From assembly GCF_018449725.1 (NCBI RefSeq), contig NZ_JAAVVC010000007.1, positions 186,001 to 250,000 of the forward strand: a stretch of DNA of 64,000 nt, read 5' to 3'. Within the stretch, counting starts at the first letter, position 1; every line of letters begins with the position of its first letter. The position numbers were made by a program, and so were the translations under genes. The notes below the pieces were generated by a model. The model saw nothing but the letters and a program-made list of their open reading frames with translations. It was not told where the DNA came from and did not search any database. Of the stretch, positions 54,600-62,713 are shown in pieces. Source of the DNA: Pseudomonas sp. dw_612. Lineage in GTDB: Bacteria > Pseudomonadota > Gammaproteobacteria > Pseudomonadales > Pseudomonadaceae.

Positions 54600-55579
54600 G
54601 CTTTCGGGCCGACACTGACCCACCAAGGCAAAGTCCTCTGCACCTGGATCGGCAGCGCCGCTTCCAGCAAGCGCAAGGCCTGATCGGTGTCCTTGAGCGG
54701 GAACGAACCCATTACCGGCAGCCCGGCAATCGCCGGATCGCAGGCCAGATGCCCCGGTCGATAACGACTTAACTCTTCGATCAACTGACCCAGCGGCAGG
54801 TTATCCGCCAGCAACACCCCACGCCGCCAGGCTTCGCGTCCGGCAGCGGCAGGCGAGGTCGCCAGCGTCTGGTCATCGCTGAACGCCAGTTGCTGGCCGG
54901 CTTCGACCACCTGCACCTGGCCGTGCAAAGTCCGGACTTCGACCGCGCCTTCGTAGACGTTCAACAACGTACGCTGCTCTTCCTGCCGCACGCTGAAACG
55001 CGTGCCCAGCGCGCGCATCTGGCCTTGGGCGGTGTGCACCAGGAACGCTCGGTGGCTGTCCTTGGCGGTGTCGATCAACACTTCGCCGCAACGCAAGAGC
55101 AACAGCCGTTGCGCGCCATCGAAACGCACGTTCAGCGCGCTCAGGGCATTGAGCCAGATCCGGCTGCCGTCGTTGAGCAGGGCTTCCCGGGTTTCGCCGG
55201 TGCCGGTGGAGAGGTCGGCGGTCCAGCGGCCCACGGTGTCCGGCAGCGAGGTTTGCCGCCACGCGCCCCAGCCCAACAGACTGCCCGACGCCAGGATAAG
55301 CAGGGTTTTGAGGGTGTGTCGGCGGCTGACCGGCGAGCGCGCGGTGTTGCGCAGCACGTGGCTGGCGGCCTGAGGTTGGTCATCTTGCAGGGCGGCGAAG
55401 CGTTGACCGACGCGCTCGACATAGCGCCAGGCTTGCTGGTGGTCGCCGCTTTGCGCCAGCCAGGCTTGCCAGCGTTCGCGTTCCTGTTCGCCGGCCTGCT
55501 GATCTTGCAATTGCACATACCATTGGGCCGCCTGTTCGAGGCTGGCGTGGCTGATGCTGTTCGGGGACGTGCGGGACAT
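54596..55579 (-). CDS. fecR: FecR-like anti-sigma/sigma regulator
   Basis: Inner-membrane signal transducer of 327 aa. The cytoplasmic N-terminal DUF4880-type part (EQAAQWYVQLQDQQAGEQER, WQAWLAQSGDHQQAWRYVE) binds the sigma factor. One membrane helix lies at about residues 90-106 (LKTLLILASGSLLGWGAW). The periplasmic FecR domain has LNDGSRIWLNALSALNVRF and ALGTRFSVRQ. It senses the loaded receptor through its STN domain. The start is 3 bp after the sigma gene stop, and its end overlaps the receptor start. Confidence 0.93.
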   Translation of the reverse strand: MSRTSPNSISHASLEQAAQWYVQLQDQQAGEQERERWQAWLAQSGDHQQAWRYVERVGQRFAALQDDQPQAASHVLRNTARSPVSRRHTLKTLLILASGSLLGWGAWRQTSLPDTVGRWTADLSTGTGETREALLNDGSRIWLNALSALNVRFDGAQRLLLLRCGEVLIDTAKDSHRAFLVHTAQGQMRALGTRFSVRQEEQRTLLNVYEGAVEVRTLHGQVQVVEAGQQLAFSDDQTLATSPAAAGREAWRRGVLLADNLPLGQLIEELSRYRPGHLACDPAIAGLPVMGSFPLKDTDQALRLLEAALPIQVQRTLPWWVSVGPKA

Positions 55580-55582
55580 GGG

Positions 55583-56107
55583 TTACTCGATCAGCAGGCC
55601 GTCGAGTTCGGCCTCGAGCATCGCGCAATGCATCAACGCCTGGGCCAGGTACTTCTTGACCATGCGTTCGCACACGCCGATTTGTTCGGCGATGGCGCGG
55701 TAGGGCAGGCCATGCAACTGGGCGAGGATGAACGCATCGCGCACCCGTTGCGGCAGCCGTTGCAGCATGGCGTCCACTTCATACAGGGTTTCGACGATGA
55801 TCGCCCGTTGCTCCGGCGACGGTTGAACGGCTTGAGGCCGTGCGGCGAGGGTATCGAGCCAGGCTTGCTCCAGTTGACGACGGCGCCAGTGATCGATGCA
55901 CAAGCCCCGGGCGATGGTCGCCAGGTAGGAGCGTTCACGGGTTTCGCAGTCGAACGCCGGCGGACGCTTGAGCACCCGGATAAACGTGTCATGGGCCAGG
56001 TCAGCCGCATCGAAAGCGTTATTCAAGCGTCGGCGCAGCAGCTCATGCAACCAGCGATGGTGCGAGAGGTAGAGGTTCTGAACGCTGGAGATATCGGCGA
56101 CCGTCAT
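55583..56107 (-). CDS. fecI: FecI-like ECF sigma factor
   Basis: Extracytoplasmic-function sigma factor of the iron-starvation group, 174 aa. Region 2 is seen in LYLSHHRWLHELLRRRLNNAFDAADLAHDTFIRVL and region 4 in AFILAQLHGLPYRAIAEQIGVCERMVKKYLAQAL. ATG at 56107 (MTVADISSVQNLY). It is expected to drive the receptor gene downstream and to be Fur-repressed; I could not assign a convincing Fur box upstream. Divergent from the NO-type promoter region. Confidence 0.92.
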   Translation of the reverse strand: MTVADISSVQNLYLSHHRWLHELLRRRLNNAFDAADLAHDTFIRVLKRPPAFDCETRERSYLATIARGLCIDHWRRRQLEQAWLDTLAARPQAVQPSPEQRAIIVETLYEVDAMLQRLPQRVRDAFILAQLHGLPYRAIAEQIGVCERMVKKYLAQALMHCAMLEAELDGLLIE

Positions 56108-56245
56108 TGTGAGCACTTGTCCATGGGCGACCGGCGCCTTCGGTGCAAATAAGAATTGGTCGCGATTAAACCAAATGGCCTGTGTGTGCGCAAATGATAT
56201 TGGTTTGCTTTTAGGCGACTGAGGGTCGAGAGGAGTGGTGATGTA

Positions 56246-56302
56246 GTCAATATGACGTCGTTGTGAGTCATTAAGACCTTGTCGGCGCTGAGTCATATTG
56301 AC
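56246..56302 (+). promoter_or_regulatory. Three NorR/FhpR-type enhancer sites (GT-N7-AC)
   Basis: GTCAATATGAC (56246-56256), GTCATTAAGAC (56267-56277) and GTCATATTGAC (56292-56302) each fit the GT-N7-AC motif of the NO sensor NorR, spaced 21 and 25 bp centre to centre. Three such sites upstream of a sigma-54 promoter is the arrangement known for E. coli norVW. Confidence 0.75.
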
Positions 56303-56310
56303 TGCTCTGT

Positions 56311-56323
56311 AATCAAACGATTG
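56311..56323 (+). promoter_or_regulatory. IHF consensus site
   Basis: AATCAAACGATTG is a perfect match to WATCAA-N4-TTR. It lies between the enhancer sites and the -24/-12 promoter, where DNA bending helps a sigma-54 activator. Confidence 0.65.
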
Positions 56324-56343
56324 ATTTAGCTAGCAATAAATAC

Positions 56344-56359
56344 TGGCACGGCTTTTGGA
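56344..56359 (+). promoter_or_regulatory. Sigma-54 promoter (-24 GG / -12 GG)
   Basis: TGGCACGGCTTTTGGA resembles the TGGCACG-N4-TTGCA consensus, with GG and GG separated by 10 bp. The usual GC at -12 is GG here. Predicted transcription start near 56370, about 30 bp before the small membrane protein gene. Confidence 0.65.
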
Positions 56360-56400
56360 TTAACCCACGTACAACTGAACAGCTTCGGGAGTACGGAAAA

Positions 56401-56649
56401 ATGTTCGATTTCTTCAGCAATCCCCAGAACGTTCTGCACCTGTCGAGCAAAGTCCTGGGCTTGGGCCTGACACTGCTTTTGGTCGGCATCTACGGCGCTT
56501 ACCTCTACAGCGGTCACTTGCCCATCGTGGTGTTGGTGTCGATGCACGCTATGACCATCATCGGCCCGACCTTGCTCAAAATCGGCTATGTGATGCGGCT
56601 GCTGGCCCAGCATCGGTTGGCCACTCACTACGTCGGCGCGGTGGCTTGA
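56401..56649 (+). CDS. Small two-helix membrane protein, PpyR-like
   Basis: 82-residue inner-membrane protein with two hydrophobic helices at about residues 15-37 and 42-66. Sequence feel and its place directly before nnrS match PA2663 (ppyR), the regulator of psl and pyoverdine genes next to NO-response genes in P. aeruginosa; this is recalled, not searched. ATG at 56401 with GGGAG upstream. The stop overlaps the nnrS start (TGATG), so translation is coupled. Confidence 0.75.
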   Translation: MFDFFSNPQNVLHLSSKVLGLGLTLLLVGIYGAYLYSGHLPIVVLVSMHAMTIIGPTLLKIGYVMRLLAQHRLATHYVGAVA

Positions 56650-57899
56650 TGCGCCTGACTGGCAAAACCGGTGGGAGCGAGCTTGCTCGCGATAGCGGAC
56701 GGACAGGCGACAAAAGTGTTGAGGCTGCAACCGTCATCGCGAGCAAGCTCGCTCCCACAGGGACAGTTGTTTTCAGTCTTGGCTTTCGCCCGTTTTTCCT
56801 TGCCGGTGCCGGGTTTGCCGTGGTGGCAGTAGCGATCTGGGCCTTGTGGTTGTACGGCCGACTACCCGGCGCGCAGCCCATCGGCGGAATGCTGGCCTGG
56901 CATCGGCATGAAATGCCTTTCGGTTTCACCGCGGCGATCATCGCCGGATTTCTGCTGACCGCCGTGCCGAACTGGACCGGGCGTCCGGGCCTCAGCGGCT
57001 GGCCCTTGATCGGCCTGTTGCTGGTGTGGCTGCTGGCGCGACTGGCCTGGCTGCTGCCAATCAATCCGACGCTGCTGATGGCCCTGCAAGTCCCATTTCT
57101 GCCGTTACTGGCCGTGTGCCTGGGGCGGGACCTGGTCGCGGCACGCAAACGCGACAACTATCCGATTCTGCTGATGATCACGCTGCTGGCGGGCTGTCAG
57201 GTGATGACGCTGTGGGGCATCGCGACCGATGACGCCGGATTGCAGCGGCATGGCGTGCTGGCCGCGCTGTGGTTGGTGGCGGCGCTGATGAGCGTGATCG
57301 GCGGGCGGGTGATTCCGTTCTTTATTCAGCGCGGCTTGAATCGACCCGCTGCGGCGCCGGCTTATCCATTGCTCACCAAAGTGTTGCTGCTGGGCAGTTT
57401 GCTGGCGGCTGTGTCGTTTGCCGCCGGTTTGAACGACACGCCCAGGTTGTGGCTGGCCGCGTTGTTCCTGGTGCTGGGCGGCGTGCATCTGCTGCGGTTG
57501 TGGCGCTGGCACGACCGGGGCATCTGGCGCGTACCGTTGTTGTGGTCGTTGTACCTGGCTTACGCGTGGCTGGTGGTGGCAACCCTGGCCATGGCGCTGT
57601 GGCACGCGGGGCTGATGCCGCAGCAGAGCCTGGCCACCCATTCGCTGGCAGTCGGCGGAATTGGCGGACTGATCCTGGCGATGATTGCCCGGGTCAGCCT
57701 GGGGCATACCGGGCGATTGCTGCAGCCTTCGAAAGCCGTGGTGCTGGGCTTTGCGCTGCTGTTGCTCGCCGGTCTGTGCCGGGTGTTGCTGGTGCCATTT
57801 TCCGCCGCTGGATTGGGCCTGTCGGCGCTGCTCTGGTGTGCGGCGTTCGGGCTGTTTCTGACGCGTTATACCGGCATCCTGCTCAAACCGAGGGTTTAG
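56649..57899 (+). CDS. nnrS: NnrS family NO-response membrane protein with in-frame REPIN
   Basis: NnrS proteins are haem- and copper-containing membrane proteins that protect against nitrosative stress. It is 416 aa with about 12 helices. Family motifs are LGFRPFFLAGAGFA, AWHRHEMPFGF, GGRVIPFFIQR and the HSLAVGGIGGLILAMIARVSLGHTGR block. Codons 8-37 are an intact 90-bp REPIN, giving a foreign head (GGSELARDSG...ASKLAPT) before the conserved core. No other ATG, GTG or TTG in frame lies between the REPIN and the core, so the REPIN must be translated. The 3' end overlaps the convergent lysR gene by 17 bp. Confidence 0.9.
   Translation: MRLTGKTGGSELARDSGRTGDKSVEAATVIASKLAPTGTVVFSLGFRPFFLAGAGFAVVAVAIWALWLYGRLPGAQPIGGMLAWHRHEMPFGFTAAIIAGFLLTAVPNWTGRPGLSGWPLIGLLLVWLLARLAWLLPINPTLLMALQVPFLPLLAVCLGRDLVAARKRDNYPILLMITLLAGCQVMTLWGIATDDAGLQRHGVLAALWLVAALMSVIGGRVIPFFIQRGLNRPAAAPAYPLLTKVLLLGSLLAAVSFAAGLNDTPRLWLAALFLVLGGVHLLRLWRWHDRGIWRVPLLWSLYLAYAWLVVATLAMALWHAGLMPQQSLATHSLAVGGIGGLILAMIARVSLGHTGRLLQPSKAVVLGFALLLLAGLCRVLLVPFSAAGLGLSALLWCAAFGLFLTRYTGILLKPRV
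56671..56759. repeat. REPIN inside the nnrS coding region
   Basis: Both REP arms (GTGGGAGCGAGCTTGC and GCAAGCTCGCTCCCAC) are intact, 89-90 bp in total, a multiple of three, and contain no stop in the nnrS frame. All other REPINs in the window are intergenic. Confidence 0.92.
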
Positions 57900-58812
57900 C
57901 ACCGAGGCCGCCGCGTTCGGCGATCCAGCGGGTCGCCATGTCGATAAAGGCCCGCAGTTTCGGCTGCGTCTGGGTGCGACTGGGGAAGTACAGGTACAGC
58001 CCCGAACTCAGCGGCACAAACGGTTGCAGCACCCGTTGCAGGCGTCCATCGGCCAACTCGTCGGCGATCTCCAGGTCGCAGGCATACGCCAGGCCCAAGC
58101 CATCCCGGGCCGCTGCCACCAGCAACTGGCGGTCGTTGACGATCACGCCACCGGTGACGCCCACGGTAAAGTCGCGACCGTCGCGGTGAAACTCCCAGCG
58201 ATGAGCATTACCCGAGGTTGAAAAACGAAAGCCGATGCATTCATGCCCGGTCAGCGCCTCAGGATTAGCGGGTTGCCCGGCCTTGGTGAAATACGCCGGG
58301 GAGCCCACCACCGACCATTGCAGGTCAGGCGTCAGGCGCACGGCGACCATGTCTTTTTCAATCGACTCGCCCAAGCGAATCCCCGCGTCGAAACCGCCGG
58401 CCATCAAATCCACCGTGGCATCGTCCAGGGAAATATCCAGCGTGACTTGCGGATGCGCCTGACGAAACAGCGGGATCAGCGGCTCAATCAACAGCGCGCC
58501 GGACAACCTTGGCGCAGTGATGCGCAATGTGCCCATGGGCTGATCGCGAAAACCGCTGAGCACCGCCAGCGCTTCATCGATTTCGCTGGCCGCCGGGCGC
58601 AAACGCGCAAACAGACTGGCCCCAGCCTCGGTCAACGCCACGCGGCGGGTGGTGCGCTGGAACAACAGCACGCCGGTGCGCCGCTCCAGCAACTTGATCG
58701 CATGGCTGACCGCCGTGGGCGTGACGGCCAGTCGAGTAGCGGCGAGGGTGAAGCTTTTGTGCTCGGCCACCGCCAGGAACTCGGTCAAGCCGTCGAAAGG
58801 GTCGTGGTTCAT
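57883..58812 (-). CDS. LysR-family transcriptional regulator
   Basis: Regulator of 309 aa. The N-terminal helix-turn-helix is FLAVAEHKSFTLAATRLAVTPTAVSHAIKLLERRTG. The C-terminal effector domain follows, with the GSPAYFTKAG segment of the CrgA-like group. ATG at 58812 (MNHDPFDGLTEFL). It faces an SDR gene across 112 bp that contain a perfect 19-bp palindrome, the likely binding site. Its end overlaps nnrS on the other strand. Confidence 0.9.
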   Translation of the reverse strand: MNHDPFDGLTEFLAVAEHKSFTLAATRLAVTPTAVSHAIKLLERRTGVLLFQRTTRRVALTEAGASLFARLRPAASEIDEALAVLSGFRDQPMGTLRITAPRLSGALLIEPLIPLFRQAHPQVTLDISLDDATVDLMAGGFDAGIRLGESIEKDMVAVRLTPDLQWSVVGSPAYFTKAGQPANPEALTGHECIGFRFSTSGNAHRWEFHRDGRDFTVGVTGGVIVNDRQLLVAAARDGLGLAYACDLEIADELADGRLQRVLQPFVPLSSGLYLYFPSRTQTQPKLRAFIDMATRWIAERGGLGAKPSV

Positions 58813-58823
58813 GCTCGGCCTAT

Positions 58824-58842
58824 TATGAAACAGCGTTTCATA
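58824..58842. promoter_or_regulatory. Palindromic operator between lysR-type and SDR genes
   Basis: TATGAAACAGCGTTTCATA is a perfect 8-3-8 palindrome 12 bp upstream of the lysR start and 83 bp before the SDR start. It has T-N11-A type spacing within it, as for LysR-type sites. Confidence 0.65.
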
Positions 58843-58924
58843 GTGCTTGTAACACGAGGGCATTTTTCCGATCAATCTTGCAGCGTACCTTGGCCACATC
58901 CCAACCCCACACAAGGTATTGACC

Positions 58925-59770
58925 ATGAGCACTTCCACCGCTTTCAAACGTGTCTGGCTTGTCACCGGCGCTTCCCGTGGCATCGGCGCAAAAATCGTCG
59001 CTGCCGCCCTGGCCAACGGTGATGCCGTGGTCGCTACCGCCCGCGACGCCGGCACCATCGGCCAGCGCTTCGGCGATCAACCGGGTTTGCTGGCCGCCAC
59101 CCTCGACGTGACCAACGAAGCCCAGGGCGCCGCCGTGGCCAAGGCCGCCATCGAGCATTTCGGGCGCATCGACGTGCTGGTCAACAACGCCGGTTTCGGT
59201 TTGCTCGGCGCGGTGGAAGAGGCGAACAGTGACGAGATCAAACGGCTTTACGAAACCAACGTCTTCGGCCTGCTGAATGTCACTCGCGGGGTGTTGCCGT
59301 ACATGCGCGCCGCCCGTAGCGGTCATGTGATCAACATCTCTTCGGTGGGCGGCTTCCAGTCGGCACCGGGCTACGGCGTTTACTGCTCGACCAAGTTCGC
59401 CGTCGAAGCGCTGAGCGAAGCCTTGCACGGCGAACTGGCGCCACTGGGCGTAAAAGTGACCGTGGTCGAGCCGGGTTATTTCCGTACCGACTTCCTCGAC
59501 ACCAACTCCCTGGTCGAATCTCCTGAAACGATCGCCGACTACGCCCCGACTGCCGGGGAAGTGCGCAAACTGGCCAAGGCTGTGAATCAGCAGCAACCGG
59601 GTGATCCGGAGAAACTGGCGCTGGCGATGATTACCCTGGTCGAGTCCCAAAACCCGCCGCTGCGTTTGCCGCTGGGGACGGATTCGGTGCGTTACATCGA
59701 GGCCAAGAATGCGTTCGTCGCCGACGAGCTGAACACCTGGCGCGCACTGTCACAGTCCACTGACTTCTAA
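58925..59770 (+). CDS. Short-chain dehydrogenase/reductase
   Basis: Classical SDR oxidoreductase of 281 aa. Cofactor loop TGASRGIG, LVNNAGFG motif, catalytic Ser in NISSVGGF and YCSTKFA Tyr-x3-Lys. The length of about 280 aa and the C-terminal EPGYFRTDFL fit the group often named oxidoreductase SDR family. ATG at 58925 (a TTG lies two codons earlier). Divergently controlled by the LysR regulator at 57883-58812. Substrate unknown. Confidence 0.9.
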   Translation: MSTSTAFKRVWLVTGASRGIGAKIVAAALANGDAVVATARDAGTIGQRFGDQPGLLAATLDVTNEAQGAAVAKAAIEHFGRIDVLVNNAGFGLLGAVEEANSDEIKRLYETNVFGLLNVTRGVLPYMRAARSGHVINISSVGGFQSAPGYGVYCSTKFAVEALSEALHGELAPLGVKVTVVEPGYFRTDFLDTNSLVESPETIADYAPTAGEVRKLAKAVNQQQPGDPEKLALAMITLVESQNPPLRLPLGTDSVRYIEAKNAFVADELNTWRALSQSTDF

Positions 59771-59787
59771 ACCCCTGCACCAATCCC

Positions 59788-59877
59788 TGTGGGAGCGGGC
59801 TTGCTCGCGAAGGCGGCTTAACATTCAACATCTATGTTGTCTGACACGCCACTTTCGCGAGCAAGCCCGCTCCCACA
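59788..59877. repeat. REPIN, GTGGGAGC family
   Basis: 90-bp inverted REP pair 17 bp after the SDR stop codon. Confidence 0.93.
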
Positions 59878-59990
59878 AAGTTCTTCATCAAGGCAGGGAT
59901 ACGTGACCGGTGGTCGCAGAAGCTGGCCACCAGGTCAATCTGCGCTTAGCTGTATGGATAACCCGAGGCGCGCTTAGATCCGCCGACCCC

Positions 59991-60014
59991 GTAGGAGCAA
60001 GCTTTGCTCCTGCA
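59991..60014. repeat. Short REP-like hairpin
   Basis: GTAGGAGCAAGCTTTGCTCCTGC forms a compact hairpin with GGAGCAAG and CTTTGCTCC arms, a collapsed relative of the GTAGGAGC REP type, about 60 bp before iorA. Confidence 0.6.
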
Positions 60015-60075
60015 GGTCTAGTGGTCTCAGTAATGCGCCCCCTTCAGAACACCGTGAGTCTGAGGAAGATCCACC

Positions 60076-60531
60076 ATGCTGACCCTGAATATCAATGGCA
60101 AGGACCAGGCGCTGGATGTCCCCGCGGACATGCCGCTGCTGTGGGTCCTGCGCGATGTCGCGCACCTCACTGGCACCAAGTTCGGTTGCGGCATGGCTCA
60201 GTGCGGTGCCTGCACCGTGCATGTCGACGGCGCGCCGCTGCGTTCCTGCATCACCCCGGCCACCGCCGTGGCCCATGGGCAAAAAATCCTCACCATCGAA
60301 GGCCTGTCCACCGACGGTTCGCACCCGGTGCAGCAAGCCTGGGCCGAACTCGACGTGGTGCAGTGCGGTTACTGTCAGTCGGGGCAGATCATGTCCGCCG
60401 CCGCGTTGCTGGCGAAGATCCCCAAGCCCACCGACAGCGACATCGATCAGGCGCTGTCCGGCAACATCTGCCGCTGCGGCACCTACCCAAGGATCCGTGC
60501 CGCGGTCAAACGCGCCGCCGAGATCGGTTGA
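60076..60531 (+). CDS. Small [2Fe-2S] subunit of molybdenum hydroxylase (IorA type)
   Basis: Electron-transfer subunit of 151 aa. The plant-ferredoxin cluster has Cys38, Cys43, Cys46 and Cys58 ([15 protein letters not shown]). The second cluster has Cys97, Cys100, Cys132 and Cys134 ([17 protein letters not shown]). This is the layout of isoquinoline 1-oxidoreductase alpha and aldehyde dehydrogenase small subunits. The large subunit starts 9 bp downstream; the cytochrome gene is third. Electrons should pass from the molybdenum site through these clusters to the cytochrome. Confidence 0.93.
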   Translation: MLTLNINGKDQALDVPADMPLLWVLRDVAHLTGTKFGCGMAQCGACTVHVDGAPLRSCITPATAVAHGQKILTIEGLSTDGSHPVQQAWAELDVVQCGYCQSGQIMSAAALLAKIPKPTDSDIDQALSGNICRCGTYPRIRAAVKRAAEIG

Positions 60532-60540
60532 GGCCATGTC

Positions 60541-62712
60541 ATGAACAGCATCATAAAACCGGTTTCACGTCGCGGTTTTCTCAAGGGCAGCGCCGTGCTC
60601 GGCAGCGGTCTGGTGGTGGCGTTTGTCATCCCCGGCGCCCATCGTTTTGCCATGAGCGCGGAGAATCAGGGCAACGTTTTCGCACCCAATGCTTTCCTGC
60701 GGATCGCCAATGACAACAGCGTCACCATGCTGCTCGGCCATTCGGAAATGGGCCAGGGCATCTGGACCGGCCTGACCATGCTGATTGCCGAAGAACTGGA
60801 CGCCGACTGGTCGAAAATCCGCGTCGAACATTCCCCTGCCTCGGCCAAGGATTACGGTTTGGCCGGGTTTGGTGGCATGCAGATCACCGGTGGCTCGACC
60901 TCGACCTGGATGGAATTCGACCGCTATCGCCAGGCCGGCGCCGCCGCGCGCTTGATGCTGATCGACGCCGCCGCCAAACGCTTCAACGTCGCCCCCTCGG
61001 CGATTCGCACCGAGTCGGGCGTGGTGATTGCCGGCGACAAACGCGCCACCTACGGCGAACTGGCGGATGACGCCGGCAAGCTGCCGGTGCCGGATCCGGC
61101 CTCGATCAAGCTCAAGGACGCCAAAGACTGGAAGATCATCGGTAAACCAACCCCGCGTCTTGATACGCCGGAGAAAATCACCGGCCGCGCCAAGTTCGGC
61201 ATGGACGTGCAGTTCGACGGTCTGATGACCGCGATGGTCGCACGCCCGCCGGTATTCGGCGGCAGCGTCAAATCCTTCGAAGGCGCCGAAGCGCTGGCGG
61301 TGCCGGGCGTGCACAAAGTGGTGCAGGTGCCCACGGGCGTGGCGGTGATTGCCGATCATTACTGGGCGGCGAAACTGGGCCGCGATGCGCTGAAAGTCGA
61401 CTGGGACCTGGGCCCGAACACCGGGCTCGACAGCGTGAAACTGCTGGAAAGCTTCCGCCAACTCGCCGCTACCCCGGGCATGCCGGCCAGCCAGGCCGGT
61501 GATACCGCCGCCACGTTGAAGAAAGCCGCGAAAAGCATCGACGTCGAATACAGCGTGCCGTACCTGGCCCACGCGCCGATGGAGCCGCTCAACTGCACGG
61601 TGAAAATCACAGCGGACAAATGCGAAATCTGGACTGGCACCCAATTCCAGACCCTCGATCAAATGGTCGCGGGCCAGATCACCGGGCTCAAACCTGAGCA
61701 GGTGGAAATCCACACCGAATTCCTCGGCGGCGGCTTCGGTCGTCGGGCCAATCCGACCTCGGACTTTGTCGCCGAAGCGGTAGAAGTGGCCAAGGCTGCG
61801 GGCATGCCGGTGAAAACCGTCTGGTCCCGTGAGGACGACATTCGCGGCGGCTATTACCGCTCGATGTTTCTCCATCAAGCGAACATTGGCCTGGATGCCG
61901 ACGGCATGCCGCTGGCCTGGAAACACGTGATGGTCGGGCAGTCGATCATGGACGGCACCGCGTTTGCGGCGACCATGGTTAAGGACGGCGTCGATAAAAC
62001 CTCGGTCGAAGGCGTGGCTGACAGCCCTTACATCGAGGGCCTGGCCAATCACCAAGTGGAACTGCACTCGCCGAAAACCGGCATCAGCGTGTTGTGGCTG
62101 CGCTCGGTGGGGCACAGCCACAACGCCTTTGTCATGGAATCGCTGATCGACGAACTGGCGGATGCGGCCGGCAAGGACCCGGTGGAATACCGACGAACCT
62201 TGCTCAAGGAGCATCCGCGGCATCTCGGCGTGCTGAACCTGGCGGTGGAGAAAGCCAACTGGAATGCGCCGCTGCCGGACGGCCATGCCTTGGGTGTGGC
62301 GGTGCATGAATCGTTCGGCAGCTACGTCGCCCATGTCGCCGAAGTGTCCGAGGACAACCTGAAGATCCGCGTGCACCGGGTGGTGTGCGCGGTGGATTGC
62401 GGTATCGCGGTCAACCCGCAGAGCATCGCGGCGCAGATGGAATCCTGTGTCACCTTCGGCCTCGGCTTCGCCTTGCGCAGCAAACTGACGCTCAAGGACG
62501 GCCAGGTGGAGCAGTCCAATTACCACGACTATCAGGTGCTGCGACTCAACGAAATGCCGGTGGTGGAGGTGCACATCGTGCCCAGCACCGACAAACCCGG
62601 CGGCATCGGCGAGGCCGGTGTGCCGCCGGTTGCGCCGGCGGTGGCCAACGCGGTGTTCGCCCTGACCGGCCAGCGCCTGCGGGAACTGCCGTTGCTACTG
62701 TCGGGAGTGTGA
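60541..62712 (+). CDS. Large molybdopterin subunit, IorB-type hydroxylase
   Basis: Molybdenum-cofactor subunit of 723 aa, exported by the Tat system: the N-terminus carries the twin-arginine motif SRRGFLKGSAVLG. Family motifs include NSVTMLLGHSEMGQGIWTG, GGGFGRRANPTSDFVAEAV and the C-terminal GGIGEAGVPPVAPAVANAV with the active-site Glu. Closest family is IorB/aldehyde dehydrogenase. It could oxidise an N-heterocycle or aldehyde in the periplasm; the substrate is unknown. No Mo-cofactor maturation gene follows. Confidence 0.93.
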   Translation: MNSIIKPVSRRGFLKGSAVLGSGLVVAFVIPGAHRFAMSAENQGNVFAPNAFLRIANDNSVTMLLGHSEMGQGIWTGLTMLIAEELDADWSKIRVEHSPASAKDYGLAGFGGMQITGGSTSTWMEFDRYRQAGAAARLMLIDAAAKRFNVAPSAIRTESGVVIAGDKRATYGELADDAGKLPVPDPASIKLKDAKDWKIIGKPTPRLDTPEKITGRAKFGMDVQFDGLMTAMVARPPVFGGSVKSFEGAEALAVPGVHKVVQVPTGVAVIADHYWAAKLGRDALKVDWDLGPNTGLDSVKLLESFRQLAATPGMPASQAGDTAATLKKAAKSIDVEYSVPYLAHAPMEPLNCTVKITADKCEIWTGTQFQTLDQMVAGQITGLKPEQVEIHTEFLGGGFGRRANPTSDFVAEAVEVAKAAGMPVKTVWSREDDIRGGYYRSMFLHQANIGLDADGMPLAWKHVMVGQSIMDGTAFAATMVKDGVDKTSVEGVADSPYIEGLANHQVELHSPKTGISVLWLRSVGHSHNAFVMESLIDELADAAGKDPVEYRRTLLKEHPRHLGVLNLAVEKANWNAPLPDGHALGVAVHESFGSYVAHVAEVSEDNLKIRVHRVVCAVDCGIAVNPQSIAAQMESCVTFGLGFALRSKLTLKDGQVEQSNYHDYQVLRLNEMPVVEVHIVPSTDKPGGIGEAGVPPVAPAVANAVFALTGQRLRELPLLLSGV

Positions 62713-62713
62713 G

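Larger units (their letters stand above)
59771..60075. other. 305-bp intergenic region before iorA
   Basis: Holds a REPIN (59788-59877), then about 110 bp with no recognised signal, then a short REP-like hairpin at 59991-60014. The promoter of the iorAB group is expected in the last 100 bp. No open frame or RNA gene was seen. Confidence 0.7.

Noticed and set aside
56140..56220. A Fur box upstream of fecI (GCAAATGATATTGGTTTGC and nearby A/T-rich words)
   Set aside because: Matches to the 19-bp Fur consensus are too poor to support a site, although Fur control is likely for this gene type.
56311..56326. AATCAAACGATTGATT as an FNR/ANR box
   Set aside because: The half-sites are in reversed order (ATCAA-N4-TTGAT instead of TTGAT-N4-ATCAA). 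The sequence fits IHF instead.
15888..59877. Repeated GTGGGAGC units as a possible CRISPR array
   Set aside because: Units are palindromic pairs scattered over 44 kb without regular spacers or cas genes; they are REPs/REPINs.
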